DNA of 64,000 nt. Origin: Undibacterium sp049340185. Its GTDB lineage: Bacteria > Pseudomonadota > Gammaproteobacteria > Burkholderiales > Burkholderiaceae_D. The translations under genes and the position numbers were made by a program. The first letter of the stretch is position 1; every line of letters starts with the position of its first letter. The stretch is from positions 434,001 through 498,000 of the forward strand of contig NZ_JBMPPC010000002.1 in the NCBI RefSeq assembly GCF_049340185.1. The letters run 5' to 3'. Below the pieces are notes generated by a model that made no database searches, was not told the origin of the DNA, and saw only the letters and a program-made list of their open reading frames with translations. Positions 6,799-15,884 of this stretch are shown piece after piece.

Positions 6799-8250
6799 TC
6801 AATACTTCACCAGGCTACGGTAAGTCAGCTTGGTGTTCCCCTCGGCTGGCACGGTGATTTTCCATACCGCCGTGTTGCTGGCACTTTTGGTGAACGGGTG
6901 GCTGCTGTTCAGCACTTGCCAGTCTCCTGGCATAGGTTCTTGCACAGTCACGACAACAGCTTCTTTTTTGGCATTTTTCAACACTAGCTCATAGGCGCTT
7001 TCAAATACATAGTTGTACTTGCCGGAGCTTGCGAGTTTTTTGAAGTCAGTCTGTTTCTTATTGGCGGTCACGTCAAAAGCGTCACCTAGTTTAAGCCGGA
7101 CTTTTTCATTTTTCGGTGTGTGATCGATGCTGTCCTCACCGATGAACTGTGCATTGCCTTTACCGTCTTTCTTATAAACACGTACGACACCTTTGGGTAA
7201 AGGCATACCCAATTGGGATGCCTCTTTATTATCGAACTCTACGAAAACGCCTATCTTCATTTTTTGACCTAGATCGCCGTAACTGCTCTGGTAATAATAG
7301 TCATTGCCAGTCAAGAGCAATTCCTTACGCGCCAAGACACCGGAAGCGGCCAGCAATGCCACTTGTTTGGTCTGATTTTCTGCAATGGTGGTTGGCCTGT
7401 CCAATGTGTATAAATGATATTCAAACAAAGACTCTTCGGCCATGGCCGCTTTAGCCATCATAGGCTGCAGGCTATCCATTCTTTTTATTGAACTGCCGGT
7501 AACCTCAACTCTTTGCGTGACTTGATGCACGTCACCAGCCACCAGTTGCAGCTTGGCATTGCGATACGTAGCACCGCTGGTATTACCCAGTGTGACCCAA
7601 CCCGAAATATCAAGTTTATCGTCAGTGGCATTCAGTTCGACGACATAATCGGCCTTCCATGACAAACCGCCCGTCAGGTAACTGAGTTCGACATCTTGTT
7701 GCTGCGCGCCGTTGTTATCGAGTGCCATCACCAAGGTAGGACGGTCACGCAAATTCGCAGGGACATCAGGGTAAATAATGCGGCCAGGCAAACCAGTTTC
7801 TATGCGATCACCGATCTTCAACACCACGCCACCATTGGCAGACAACACTTGAGCCGACTCGGTCGTTTCCGCTCCGGTTGCCGTATTGGTGCGAATGATA
7901 TTGACGTTACGACCCACATATTTTTCCAATAGTTTTTGTGGTGTCAGCAAATCAAAATTAAAATTCTGCTCAACGACAGACAAGCTCCCCGGTGCTGTCA
8001 CGCTACGCAACAAGGCCGTCTCTGGCCGCATTCTGGCACTGACATCGCGAAAAGCAAGCGCCGATGCGCCACGCTTCAATTGCAACTTCCGCTGATCTTT
8101 TATCAGCGCAAGATTCTCGTTGTAAATCGTCACAGCAACTTCCTGCTGATCACTCAGAGTGCTGCGCTGCTCATCATTTTGCACGACTTGTGCGTAAGCG
8201 CTTCCGGCAAGGGAGAGTAGTAATAGACTGGCTGAAATGGGTCTGTGCAT
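6799..8250 (-). CDS. Exported DUF4139-family protein
   Basis: 483 residues from the chosen start, with a signal peptide (MHRPISASLLLLSLAGSAYA, cleavage near residue 20). The body has the features of the DUF4139 family of predicted mucoidy-inhibitor or MuiA-like proteins: an N-terminal region starting VTIYNENLALIKDQRKLQL and a beta-rich C-terminal domain with LSYLTGGLSWKADYVVEL and PMPGDWQVLNSSHPFTK. The start at 8250 has GAGAGG upstream; the open frame runs further to 8328 without support. Molecular function is unknown for the family; location is expected to be periplasmic or outer-membrane associated. It stands alone. Confidence 0.75.
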   Translation of the reverse strand: MHRPISASLLLLSLAGSAYAQVVQNDEQRSTLSDQQEVAVTIYNENLALIKDQRKLQLKRGASALAFRDVSARMRPETALLRSVTAPGSLSVVEQNFNFDLLTPQKLLEKYVGRNVNIIRTNTATGAETTESAQVLSANGGVVLKIGDRIETGLPGRIIYPDVPANLRDRPTLVMALDNNGAQQQDVELSYLTGGLSWKADYVVELNATDDKLDISGWVTLGNTSGATYRNAKLQLVAGDVHQVTQRVEVTGSSIKRMDSLQPMMAKAAMAEESLFEYHLYTLDRPTTIAENQTKQVALLAASGVLARKELLLTGNDYYYQSSYGDLGQKMKIGVFVEFDNKEASQLGMPLPKGVVRVYKKDGKGNAQFIGEDSIDHTPKNEKVRLKLGDAFDVTANKKQTDFKKLASSGKYNYVFESAYELVLKNAKKEAVVVTVQEPMPGDWQVLNSSHPFTKSASNTAVWKITVPAEGNTKLTYRSLVKY

Positions 8251-8403
8251 GAGAAGCCTCTCTTGGTAACTAGGATGACTAGGTGAACGATCAAAACAGC
8301 ATAAGGTAATAACATGATGCAACATCACGGTAATACAAGATTGAAAATTAGAAACAGAATATTAAGTAAAGTTCAGATATTCAGGGCTGTTTGTTGTAAG
8401 CAT

Positions 8404-9678
8404 TTATGACCGAAGCCGGAAATCGGCTAATGCAGGTCGCCCCGGCAAACTCAAACTCGCCAACGCAGCAGGGCTTTGGCTGATTACCTTGCCACGCCGT
8501 ATCACACAGCGGCGCGCCGCGCGCAGGCGGATGGCTTCGATGGAGCTGCCTGCATCGAGAATCACGAGGTCGGCGTTGGCACCCGCGTAGATACCGTAAT
8601 TCTCTAAGCCTAGAATTTGCGCCGGCATCTCCGTCACCGCTGCGTAGCATTGCTGCATTGCCTGCTGACCGGTCATTTGCGCGACATGTAGCCCCATGTG
8701 GGCGACTTCCAGCATGTCTCCTGATCCCAGGCTGTACCAGGGATCCATTGTGCAATCCTGACCAAAGGCAACGGTGATTCCGGCTGCTAGCATCTCAGGC
8801 ACACGGGTCATGCCGCGGCGCTTCGGATAGCTGTCGTGACGGCCTTGTAATGTGATATTGATGAGCGGGTTGGCGATTGCGGCTACGCCGGCTTCGCGGA
8901 TCAGCGGCAATAATTTACTGACATAGTAATTGTCCATGGAATGCATTGATGTCAGATGCGAGCCGGTGACCCTGCCTTGCATGCCTAGCCTCTGTGTGTG
9001 ATAGGCGAGTGTCTCGATATGGCGCGACATGGGATCATCGGACTCGTCACAGTGCATGTCGACGCGATAGCCCTTTTGCGCGGCAAACTCACATAGCAAT
9101 CTGACCGATTCTGCGCCGTCCGCCATGGTGCGCTCGAAGTGCGGAATTCCTCCGACCACATCAACACCCATTAACATGGCGCGCTGTAAATTATCGAATG
9201 CCGTTGCACTACGCAAAATACCGTCTTGTGGAAAAGCGACCAATTGCAGATCGATATACGGTGCTACACGTTTTTTCACTTCGAGCAAAGCCTCGACTGC
9301 CAGTAAACGATCGTCACAAATATCCACATGTGAACGAATCGCGAGCAGGCCGCGACCCACCGCCCAATCACAATACTGCATTGCCCGCTCAACCAAGGCT
9401 TCTTGTGTGAGTAAAGGCTTGAGCTCACCCCACAGAGCAATACCTTCTAATAAAGTACCTGACTGATTAACACGCGGCTGCCCATAGCTCAGCGTTGCAT
9501 CCATATGAAAATGTGCATCAACAAAAGGTGGAGACGCCAGATCGCCAGCAGCATCGATTTCCTCACTGGCTTGCATAGAAAGCGCGTGATCAACAGCCAT
9601 AATACGTCCGCCCTGTATCGCGATATCAATATCGCGGCGACCATCTGGCAAATTGGCATGTCGTATGATCAGATCCAT
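8404..9678 (-). CDS. codA: Cytosine deaminase-like amidohydrolase
   Basis: 424 residues, similar along its length to E. coli CodA, which converts cytosine to uracil and ammonia. Metal-binding HxH is in PPFVDAHFHMDAT, Q of FPQDG, the H and E of MHCDESDD, and H of GSHLTSMHS are conserved. The region DSYPKRRGMTRVPEMLAAGITVAFG is almost CodA-like. At the metal-ligand Asp, CodA has GHDDVFDPWY while this protein has GQDCTMDPWY: the metal Asp is kept, but the neighbouring Asp (E. coli D314, a substrate contact) is Cys. The substrate may therefore be cytosine or a related aminated ring such as isoguanine or creatinine. Context (uracil catabolism genes from 13011 to 23690 on the same strand) favours cytosine. 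It lies 240 bp downstream of the M16 gene and a terminator, so it is probably its own transcript. Confidence 0.8.
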   Translation of the reverse strand: MDLIIRHANLPDGRRDIDIAIQGGRIMAVDHALSMQASEEIDAAGDLASPPFVDAHFHMDATLSYGQPRVNQSGTLLEGIALWGELKPLLTQEALVERAMQYCDWAVGRGLLAIRSHVDICDDRLLAVEALLEVKKRVAPYIDLQLVAFPQDGILRSATAFDNLQRAMLMGVDVVGGIPHFERTMADGAESVRLLCEFAAQKGYRVDMHCDESDDPMSRHIETLAYHTQRLGMQGRVTGSHLTSMHSMDNYYVSKLLPLIREAGVAAIANPLINITLQGRHDSYPKRRGMTRVPEMLAAGITVAFGQDCTMDPWYSLGSGDMLEVAHMGLHVAQMTGQQAMQQCYAAVTEMPAQILGLENYGIYAGANADLVILDAGSSIEAIRLRAARRCVIRRGKVISQSPAALASLSLPGRPALADFRLRS

Positions 9679-9803
9679 GGATGTCCCTGTGATATAAAGT
9701 GAAAAAACGAATAAAGATAAAGACGATGCTGCATACAGTAATTAGTGCAGCATGCTGATCGCAGGATGCAAGAGATTCATTTTTTCTTCCAGACCCATAC
9801 CAA

Positions 9804-9844
9804 CAAAAAAAGAGCAGAGCGCAACGCATTCTGCACACTGCTCT
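9804..9844 (-). terminator. Rho-independent terminator after the M16 gene
   Basis: On the reverse strand AGAGCAG (9844-9838) pairs with CTGCTCT (9817-9811), extended by a longer imperfect stem, and is followed by a run of seven T. It begins 75 bp after the M16 stop codon and separates that gene from codA. Confidence 0.7.
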
Positions 9845-9918
9845 ATTGCGACACCTCAGCAAAATAAGCGATAGTCGTTCTTGCTTACATCGTTTACTTC
9901 ACCGCATTACTGCATTAC

Positions 9919-12738
9919 TTACTTCTCAGGATACATCACGAGTTGCACATAATTGTTCGTATTGAAGTAGAGCTTAGCCGCTTCTTTCACATCATAGACG
10001 GTAACGTCCTCAAGTCGTTTTTCGTAACTCAGCATCTCTGCCATATCGGTTCCGTATAACACTGAGTCCTGCAAATTACTCAGCCAATATCCATTAGTGC
10101 GCATCTGGGTCTGGCGCTCTTTAAGCCAATTCTGTTTGACCTTATTGAGATCGGATGGCAATGGCCCTTCTATTTTCATTTTTTCAATTTCGGCAAACAT
10201 CGCCGCAATCACTTTGTCTACGTTGTCAGGGCCGCATGGCAGCATGACACCGATGCGGTAAGTTTGCGTCGGTGTGCGGCTAAGCGCACCGCTCATACCG
10301 CCGCCATAAATCAAGGCCATTTTTTCGCGCAAAATATCTGTAATACGCAAATTCATGACTTCAATCATCGCGTGGAAACGTAAGTTTTCTTCTTTGGAAT
10401 AACGAGCATCGCCGTTGAACGTAATAGAAACCCGGCTCTTTTGTTCACTGCCGACTCTCACCTCTTTCTTGATAACGCCCGATACGGCATGCAATCCCAG
10501 ATCCTTGTATTTAACGGGGAGCTCCGACGTCGGCAAATTTGCCAGATAGCTAGTGATCAGCGGTTTCATTTTATCGACATCGAAGCTGCCAACGATGATA
10601 AAGGTCAATCCTTTTGCGCTGCTAAAACGTTCATTAAAAATCGTCATTGATCTGTCGAGATCGATTTTGCTAAAGTCTTCTGGCTTTGCTGTATGTACCA
10701 GACGAGGATGGTCATTGAAGAGTGTTGATATCAGCGTGTCGTTAAATATCGATTCAGGATTGGCCATGGTATTTTTTGTGGCGTCCTGACTTTTACTGAC
10801 GAATGCTTTAAATAATTCCTCATCTTTACGAGGACTTGTCATTCTTAAATACAGTAACTGGAACAAGGCTTCTACATCGGCGGTGCCGGCATTGCCACTA
10901 AAGCTCTCGGTATAAAAACCGCTGCTGGTCTGCAAATTGGCTGCCTTTCCTGCCAGTACCTTAGGAATATCCGTCGGCGAAAACGTCTTTAAGCCCATAT
11001 TCCAGACAACCGCGTTAGCATAGCGGGCATTGAAATTATCCTTGTCACCATACAGAGACTGACCTCCGAAACGAGTGGCACTGATCAGGACCTGATCGTT
11101 TTTAAAATCGGTGGTCTTGAGAATCACCTTTACGCCGTTTGATAATTCAAGCTGAAGAAGATCGAGTTCTTTATTTGGTTTTTCTGAAACGATGCTACCC
11201 GGTTTTACGGGACGCTCCATCAGGCTGGCGGCGACCTTTTTTTGTTCGTTCATTACAACGGGCATTTTTTCCGCGGCATTGACCAATTGCAGTAGTGCGC
11301 TCTCTGTTGGTGCAGGTACCTCAGTCTTATCCGAGCCCATGTAGACCACTAATTTTTGTGTTGCGACGGGAATAGAACGACGCACATAATCGTTCACCTC
11401 AGCCAAATTAATTCCGGGCAAAAGCTCATTGAAATAAGCGAATTCATTGACGATGCCGGGGATGGTTTCCTGCATCAGGAAATGACGAATATATTCGGCA
11501 GCATAAGTAACAGAATTCGTTTTATCACGCTCGTTATAGGCGCTTTCCACATTGCGTAGCTGCATTTTTTTAGCGCGTTCCAGTTCTTCTGTACTAAAGC
11601 CATATTGACGCGCTTTTTCATTCTCTTGAACCACCGCACGGACCGCCGGCTCAACCCCACCGCGTCCCAGCACGGCATAGGATGAATATGACTCATAGCC
11701 GCGAACGATCATTCCCAGTGAATTCGATGCACCCAAAAACGGCGGCGTTGCCTGTAGTGTCAGTTCTTGCAAACGCTGCGCCATCATATTAGCGACAAGT
11801 CTTTTTATCATGTTCTGACGATAATCCGCCATGGTCTTTTCCTGAGCGGATGTGCGAACAGGATAGCGGATCAAGACAACATTATTAGTCGCCTCTTTAT
11901 CTGTGACTACCAGGCTTTTTGACTCAGGCCGGTCGGGAATTCGGGCATAGTCGCGGACACGCTCTTTCGCCGGATTTTTTAAGCCTGAAAAATGTGCAAC
12001 GATCATTTTTTCAGCCTGAACCGGATCAACATCACCGATCACAACAACTGCCATTAAATCAGGGCGATACCAGTCAGCGTAGAACCGTCTGATGGCCTCA
12101 TATTTAAAGTTTTTGATGATGTCTTCTTTACCAATCGGCAAACGCTCGGCATATTTTGATCCGTTAAATACCTCCGGCAATACCAGTTTATTCATACGGT
12201 CAGTCGCGCCTTTGCCGAGACGTGCTTCTTCCAGAATAATGTCGCGCTCTTTGTCAATATCAGCGTCATTCATCGAGATCCCTTGCGCCCAGTCCTCAAG
12301 AACCAGGAATCCCGTTTCTAAATTATCTTTTTTGTCTGTCGGGATGGGCAAGATATACACCGTCTCGTCAAAACCGGTATAGGCATTCAGGTCAGCACCA
12401 AATTTCACGCCAATCGACTGCAAATAAGAAATCAGTTCATGTTTTTTAAAATGGCGAGAACCGTTGAACGCCATGTGCTCGGTGAAGTGGGCGAGACCTT
12501 GCTGATCGTCGTCTTCTAAAATAGAGCCCGCTTTGACCACAAGCCTGAGCTCGACACGCTGCTCGGGTTTGGTATTTTTTTGGATATAGTAGGTCAGGCC
12601 GTTAGCGAGTTTACCGATTTTCACTTGCGGCCCGACAGGAACCGGGTCAGACAGAGTGATCGCCGCTTGTGCGGACCAGCTTAGTGCAAGCAGAAACACG
12701 AAAGAAAATACGCGCTGCATCGTTGTAGTGATCATCAT
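9919..12738 (-). CDS. Exported M16-family zinc peptidase (PqqL/insulinase type)
   Basis: 939 residues with a signal peptide (MQRVFSFVFLLALSWSAQA). The inverted zinc motif HxxEH is in GLAHFTEHMAFNGSRHF near residue 85, with the distal Glu expected in the ERDIILEEARLG segment. The protein has the two-half architecture of large M16 peptidases such as PqqL: an active N-terminal half and a catalytically dead C-terminal half (about residue 500 onward). Expected role: periplasmic degradation of unfolded peptides. Start options are the first two ATG codons (12738, 12735) or ATG 12720; the signal peptide is present in all. Its place inside the pyrimidine region is probably incidental; no mechanistic link is apparent. 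Confidence 0.9.
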   Translation of the reverse strand: MMITTTMQRVFSFVFLLALSWSAQAAITLSDPVPVGPQVKIGKLANGLTYYIQKNTKPEQRVELRLVVKAGSILEDDDQQGLAHFTEHMAFNGSRHFKKHELISYLQSIGVKFGADLNAYTGFDETVYILPIPTDKKDNLETGFLVLEDWAQGISMNDADIDKERDIILEEARLGKGATDRMNKLVLPEVFNGSKYAERLPIGKEDIIKNFKYEAIRRFYADWYRPDLMAVVVIGDVDPVQAEKMIVAHFSGLKNPAKERVRDYARIPDRPESKSLVVTDKEATNNVVLIRYPVRTSAQEKTMADYRQNMIKRLVANMMAQRLQELTLQATPPFLGASNSLGMIVRGYESYSSYAVLGRGGVEPAVRAVVQENEKARQYGFSTEELERAKKMQLRNVESAYNERDKTNSVTYAAEYIRHFLMQETIPGIVNEFAYFNELLPGINLAEVNDYVRRSIPVATQKLVVYMGSDKTEVPAPTESALLQLVNAAEKMPVVMNEQKKVAASLMERPVKPGSIVSEKPNKELDLLQLELSNGVKVILKTTDFKNDQVLISATRFGGQSLYGDKDNFNARYANAVVWNMGLKTFSPTDIPKVLAGKAANLQTSSGFYTESFSGNAGTADVEALFQLLYLRMTSPRKDEELFKAFVSKSQDATKNTMANPESIFNDTLISTLFNDHPRLVHTAKPEDFSKIDLDRSMTIFNERFSSAKGLTFIIVGSFDVDKMKPLITSYLANLPTSELPVKYKDLGLHAVSGVIKKEVRVGSEQKSRVSITFNGDARYSKEENLRFHAMIEVMNLRITDILREKMALIYGGGMSGALSRTPTQTYRIGVMLPCGPDNVDKVIAAMFAEIEKMKIEGPLPSDLNKVKQNWLKERQTQMRTNGYWLSNLQDSVLYGTDMAEMLSYEKRLEDVTVYDVKEAAKLYFNTNNYVQLVMYPEK

Positions 12739-12916
12739 CTGCTCAAATCAAAGAAAGAGTGGCAATAATACAATAACAATGCTTTTGAAATGTGTGCTTT
12801 AGCAGAAGGAGAAAAACTAATTACCCCTCCCGATCCGGTTGACATTCGCACTAGCGGCTCGAATATCAACCAGTAACAGGAATTGAATCTACATTCATGG
12901 CAAGCTTGGATGGTGA

Positions 12917-12972
12917 AACTAAGTACTAAATACTAAATACTAAGTACTAAGTACTAAATATTAAGCACTAAA
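12917..12972. repeat. Eight tandem copies of a 7-bp unit
   Basis: Imperfect tandem copies of TACTAAA (variants with A/G at the last base and one or two substitutions in the end copies) run from 12917 to 12972, in the 272-bp gap between the M16 start and the downstream end of the carbamoylase gene. The tract is AT-rich and non-coding. No gene is seen in the gap. Confidence 0.8.
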
Positions 12973-13010
12973 CCCTGCGCATCTAACACTGAGCGCTCAA
13001 CTCAGCTGGA

Positions 13011-14255
13011 TTACGCGACGACTCTGGCCCGCTCCAGCATTGCTAGCAGCAAGACATTGCAGCCCGCCTCAAGATGCTCTGACTTTGCGTCTTCAATTTC
13101 GTTGTGGCTGATCCCGTCTTTGCACGGGACAAAAATCATACCGGACGGTGCCAGACGCGCTGTATAAATCGCATCGTGCCCAGCTCCGGATACGACATCC
13201 ATCGTTGAATAACCGAGTCTGGCTGTGGCGCTGCGTACCGCATCAACACAGTCGGGATGGAATGGGCAAGGCGGATAGTAAGACACTCTGTCAATCGTGA
13301 TATTCAGGCCGCTGTCACTCGCTGTCTTATCGACAAATGCCAGTATCTCTTCATGCATGGTATTTAGTAAGGTGTCATTGACGTTGCGTAAATCGATGCT
13401 GAATTTGACCTCACCAGGAATCACATTACGACTATTCGGAAAAACCTGCACCATGCCGACCGTGCCGCGTCCGTACGGCGGATAACGATTACCGATGTTG
13501 ACCACTTCCTGCATGATTTTGGTGGCAATTTGCAGAGCGTCTTTACGCAGATGCATCGGAGTCGGACCCGCGTGCGCCTCCATGCCAGTAACGACGCAGT
13601 CATACCAGGACAAGCCCATCACGGCAGGAACAACACCGATCACTTTGTCGGCATCTTCGAGTACCGGACCTTGTTCGATGTGGGTCTCAAAATACGCACC
13701 GATGGGATGATCACCGGGTGTTTGCTTACCCAAATAGCCAATCCGTTCAAGCTCATCTTTGACGGTCTTGCCATCGACATCCTTAGCCGCGTACGCATGC
13801 TCTAGCGAAAATGCGCCGCAGAACACACCGGAACCCATCATGACAGGAACAAAGCGCGAGCCCTCTTCATTAGTCCAGAATGCGACCTCAATCGGCGCTT
13901 CCGTTTTGATCTGATGATCGTTCAGGGTTCGCACTACTTCCAGCGCAGCCAGCACACCGTAATTGCCATCAAACTTGCCGCCGGTTGGCTGGGTGTCGAT
14001 ATGGCTTCCAGATACAATTGGTGGCAAGGCACTGTTAGTGCCATCGCGACGCATAAATACATTACCGATCTGGTCTACTGTGACCGACATACCTGCCTCT
14101 CTGGCCCAACTAGTTACCAGATCGCGACCTTGTTTATCGAGATCCGTCAGAGCGAGGCGCTTCACCCCACCTTTGGCGGTAGCACCGATCTGCGCCAGCT
14201 CCATCAACGAGTTCCACAGACGATCACCGTTAATTCTTACGCCATCCGTATTCAT
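13011..14255 (-). CDS. N-carbamoyl-beta-alanine / N-carbamoyl amino acid amidohydrolase (M20 family)
   Basis: 414 residues of the zinc-dependent hydantoinase/carbamoylase family (allantoate amidohydrolase, HyuC/AmaB, beta-ureidopropionase). Metal-site motifs are visible: SGSHIDTQPTGGKFDGNYG, WTNEEGSRF, EQGPVLE and the His of SGAGHDAIYTARLAP. Sequence alone cannot separate allantoate, carbamoyl amino acid and beta-ureidopropionate substrates. Position immediately downstream of hydA, NCS1, preA and preT argues for hydrolysis of N-carbamoyl-beta-alanine to beta-alanine, CO2 and ammonia (third step of reductive pyrimidine breakdown). It is the last gene of the preT-led block. Confidence 0.85.
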   Translation of the reverse strand: MNTDGVRINGDRLWNSLMELAQIGATAKGGVKRLALTDLDKQGRDLVTSWAREAGMSVTVDQIGNVFMRRDGTNSALPPIVSGSHIDTQPTGGKFDGNYGVLAALEVVRTLNDHQIKTEAPIEVAFWTNEEGSRFVPVMMGSGVFCGAFSLEHAYAAKDVDGKTVKDELERIGYLGKQTPGDHPIGAYFETHIEQGPVLEDADKVIGVVPAVMGLSWYDCVVTGMEAHAGPTPMHLRKDALQIATKIMQEVVNIGNRYPPYGRGTVGMVQVFPNSRNVIPGEVKFSIDLRNVNDTLLNTMHEEILAFVDKTASDSGLNITIDRVSYYPPCPFHPDCVDAVRSATARLGYSTMDVVSGAGHDAIYTARLAPSGMIFVPCKDGISHNEIEDAKSEHLEAGCNVLLLAMLERARVVA

Positions 14256-14387
14256 GCTTATTCCTTTTCTTTACTACTGATTAGAACTTAGATTAAAACT
14301 TAGTTTTGAAGCTTGTTTTCAGCCCGGTTTTAAAGTCTCTTTTTACAGTCTGTTTTTACGGCAGAACTTACTGCCTGAATGTCGGTA

Positions 14388-15827
14388 TTAGCGCTGCACA
14401 ACAAGTGGTGCAGCATGCTGTGCCATGCGTCCCAGGGCATCAAACATCGGTGAGAACGCCGGTCTGTCCACATGTTGTCCCGCGCCCTCTACCGCGAACA
14501 ATTCACCCTGTTTAAATACCAGCTTGCCGCCGCTGACTGTATGACTAGGAATACCGCGCACAGTACGTCCTTCAAATACATTAAAGCCGCCTTTAGCAAA
14601 TTGTGTCTTAGCCGAAATTGTCCTTGATCCCTGCGGATCCCAGACGACGATATCGGCATCAGCACCAACCGCAACAGCACCTTTACGCGGATAGATATTA
14701 AAAATCTGCGCCGCATTGGTTGAGGTCACCTTGACGAATTCAGAGGGTGTCAGTTTGCCGCTGTTGACACCGGCATCCCAGATGACGGCCATACGATCTT
14801 CTACACCGCCACAGCCATTCGGGATTTTGGTAAAGTCATTTTTTCCCGCCGCTTTTTGGCTGTCGCAAAAGGTGCAATGATCGGTCGCTGTTGTATGTAG
14901 GTTGCCGCCTTGCAGCCCTTGCCACAATGCCGCCTGGTGTTCTTTAGACCGAAACGGTGGACTCATCACATGACCAGCAGCATATTCAAAATCAGGATGG
15001 CGATAGACGCTGTCGTCAATCGTCAAATGCCCGGCCAATACTTCACCGAATACGCGCTGACCTTTGCTACGGGCACGAGTAATCGCTTCCAGTGATTCAA
15101 TGCAAGAGACATGGACGATATAGATAGGCGTGTTCAGGACATTCGCAATGGCAATCGCACGATTCGCCGCCTCGCCCTCGACCATAGGCGGGCGTGATAG
15201 CGGATGCGCCTCCGGACCGGTAAACCCTTTTTTCAGTAACTCTTGCTGAAGTAAAAAAACCAACTCGCCGTTTTCAGCATGTACCGTCGGCATTGCGCCC
15301 AACTCTAAAGCACGCTTGAAGCTTTTTACCAGGACCTCATCATCGGCCATGATGGCGTTTTTATAGGCCATAAAATGCTTGAAACTATTCACGCCGTAGT
15401 CACGTACCAGCGTTCCCATATCGGCATGTACGCTATCGTCCCACCATGTCACGGCTACATGAAAACTGTAGTCGCCGGCTGATTTTTTCGCCCAGCCGCG
15501 CCAGGTCTGATAGGCGTCCATCAGCGACTGCTGTGGATTCGGAATCACAAAATCGATAATGGTCGTCGTGCCACCAGCCAGACCAGCAGCAGTGCCGGTA
15601 AAGAAATCATCTGCCGTAACCGTACCCATGAAAGGCAGATTCATATGTGTGTGAGGATCGATCCCGCCTGGCATGACATATTGTCCGCCTGCATCAACGA
15701 CCTGAGCACCGGCAGGCGCACGTAAATTCTCGCCGATAGCGACGATTTTTCCATCAGCGCACAAGACGTCTGCCTTGAATTCACGGTCTGCGTTCACGAC
15801 GGTACCGCCGCGTATCAATATGCTCAT
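14388..15827 (-). CDS. hydA: Dihydropyrimidinase / D-hydantoinase
   Basis: 479 residues. It opens the dihydrouracil ring to N-carbamoyl-beta-alanine, the second step of reductive uracil degradation. Binuclear zinc ligands are visible: HxH in GGIDPHTHMNLP, the carboxylated lysine in FKHFMAYKNAIM, His in TVHAENGE, His in IYIVHVSC and Asp in TATDHCTF. NGCGGVEDRMAV is the typical end-loop motif. It is preceded on the same strand by the NCS1 gene, only 57 bp away, and followed by the carbamoylase after 132 bp. The gap to the carbamoylase (14256-14387) holds only T-rich sequence. Confidence 0.93.
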   Translation of the reverse strand: MSILIRGGTVVNADREFKADVLCADGKIVAIGENLRAPAGAQVVDAGGQYVMPGGIDPHTHMNLPFMGTVTADDFFTGTAAGLAGGTTTIIDFVIPNPQQSLMDAYQTWRGWAKKSAGDYSFHVAVTWWDDSVHADMGTLVRDYGVNSFKHFMAYKNAIMADDEVLVKSFKRALELGAMPTVHAENGELVFLLQQELLKKGFTGPEAHPLSRPPMVEGEAANRAIAIANVLNTPIYIVHVSCIESLEAITRARSKGQRVFGEVLAGHLTIDDSVYRHPDFEYAAGHVMSPPFRSKEHQAALWQGLQGGNLHTTATDHCTFCDSQKAAGKNDFTKIPNGCGGVEDRMAVIWDAGVNSGKLTPSEFVKVTSTNAAQIFNIYPRKGAVAVGADADIVVWDPQGSRTISAKTQFAKGGFNVFEGRTVRGIPSHTVSGGKLVFKQGELFAVEGAGQHVDRPAFSPMFDALGRMAQHAAPLVVQR

Positions 15828-15884
15828 ACTGGTCTCCTGATAGTTCTGGAATAGCGTAACGATGATTCAATCAATAATCATGCT

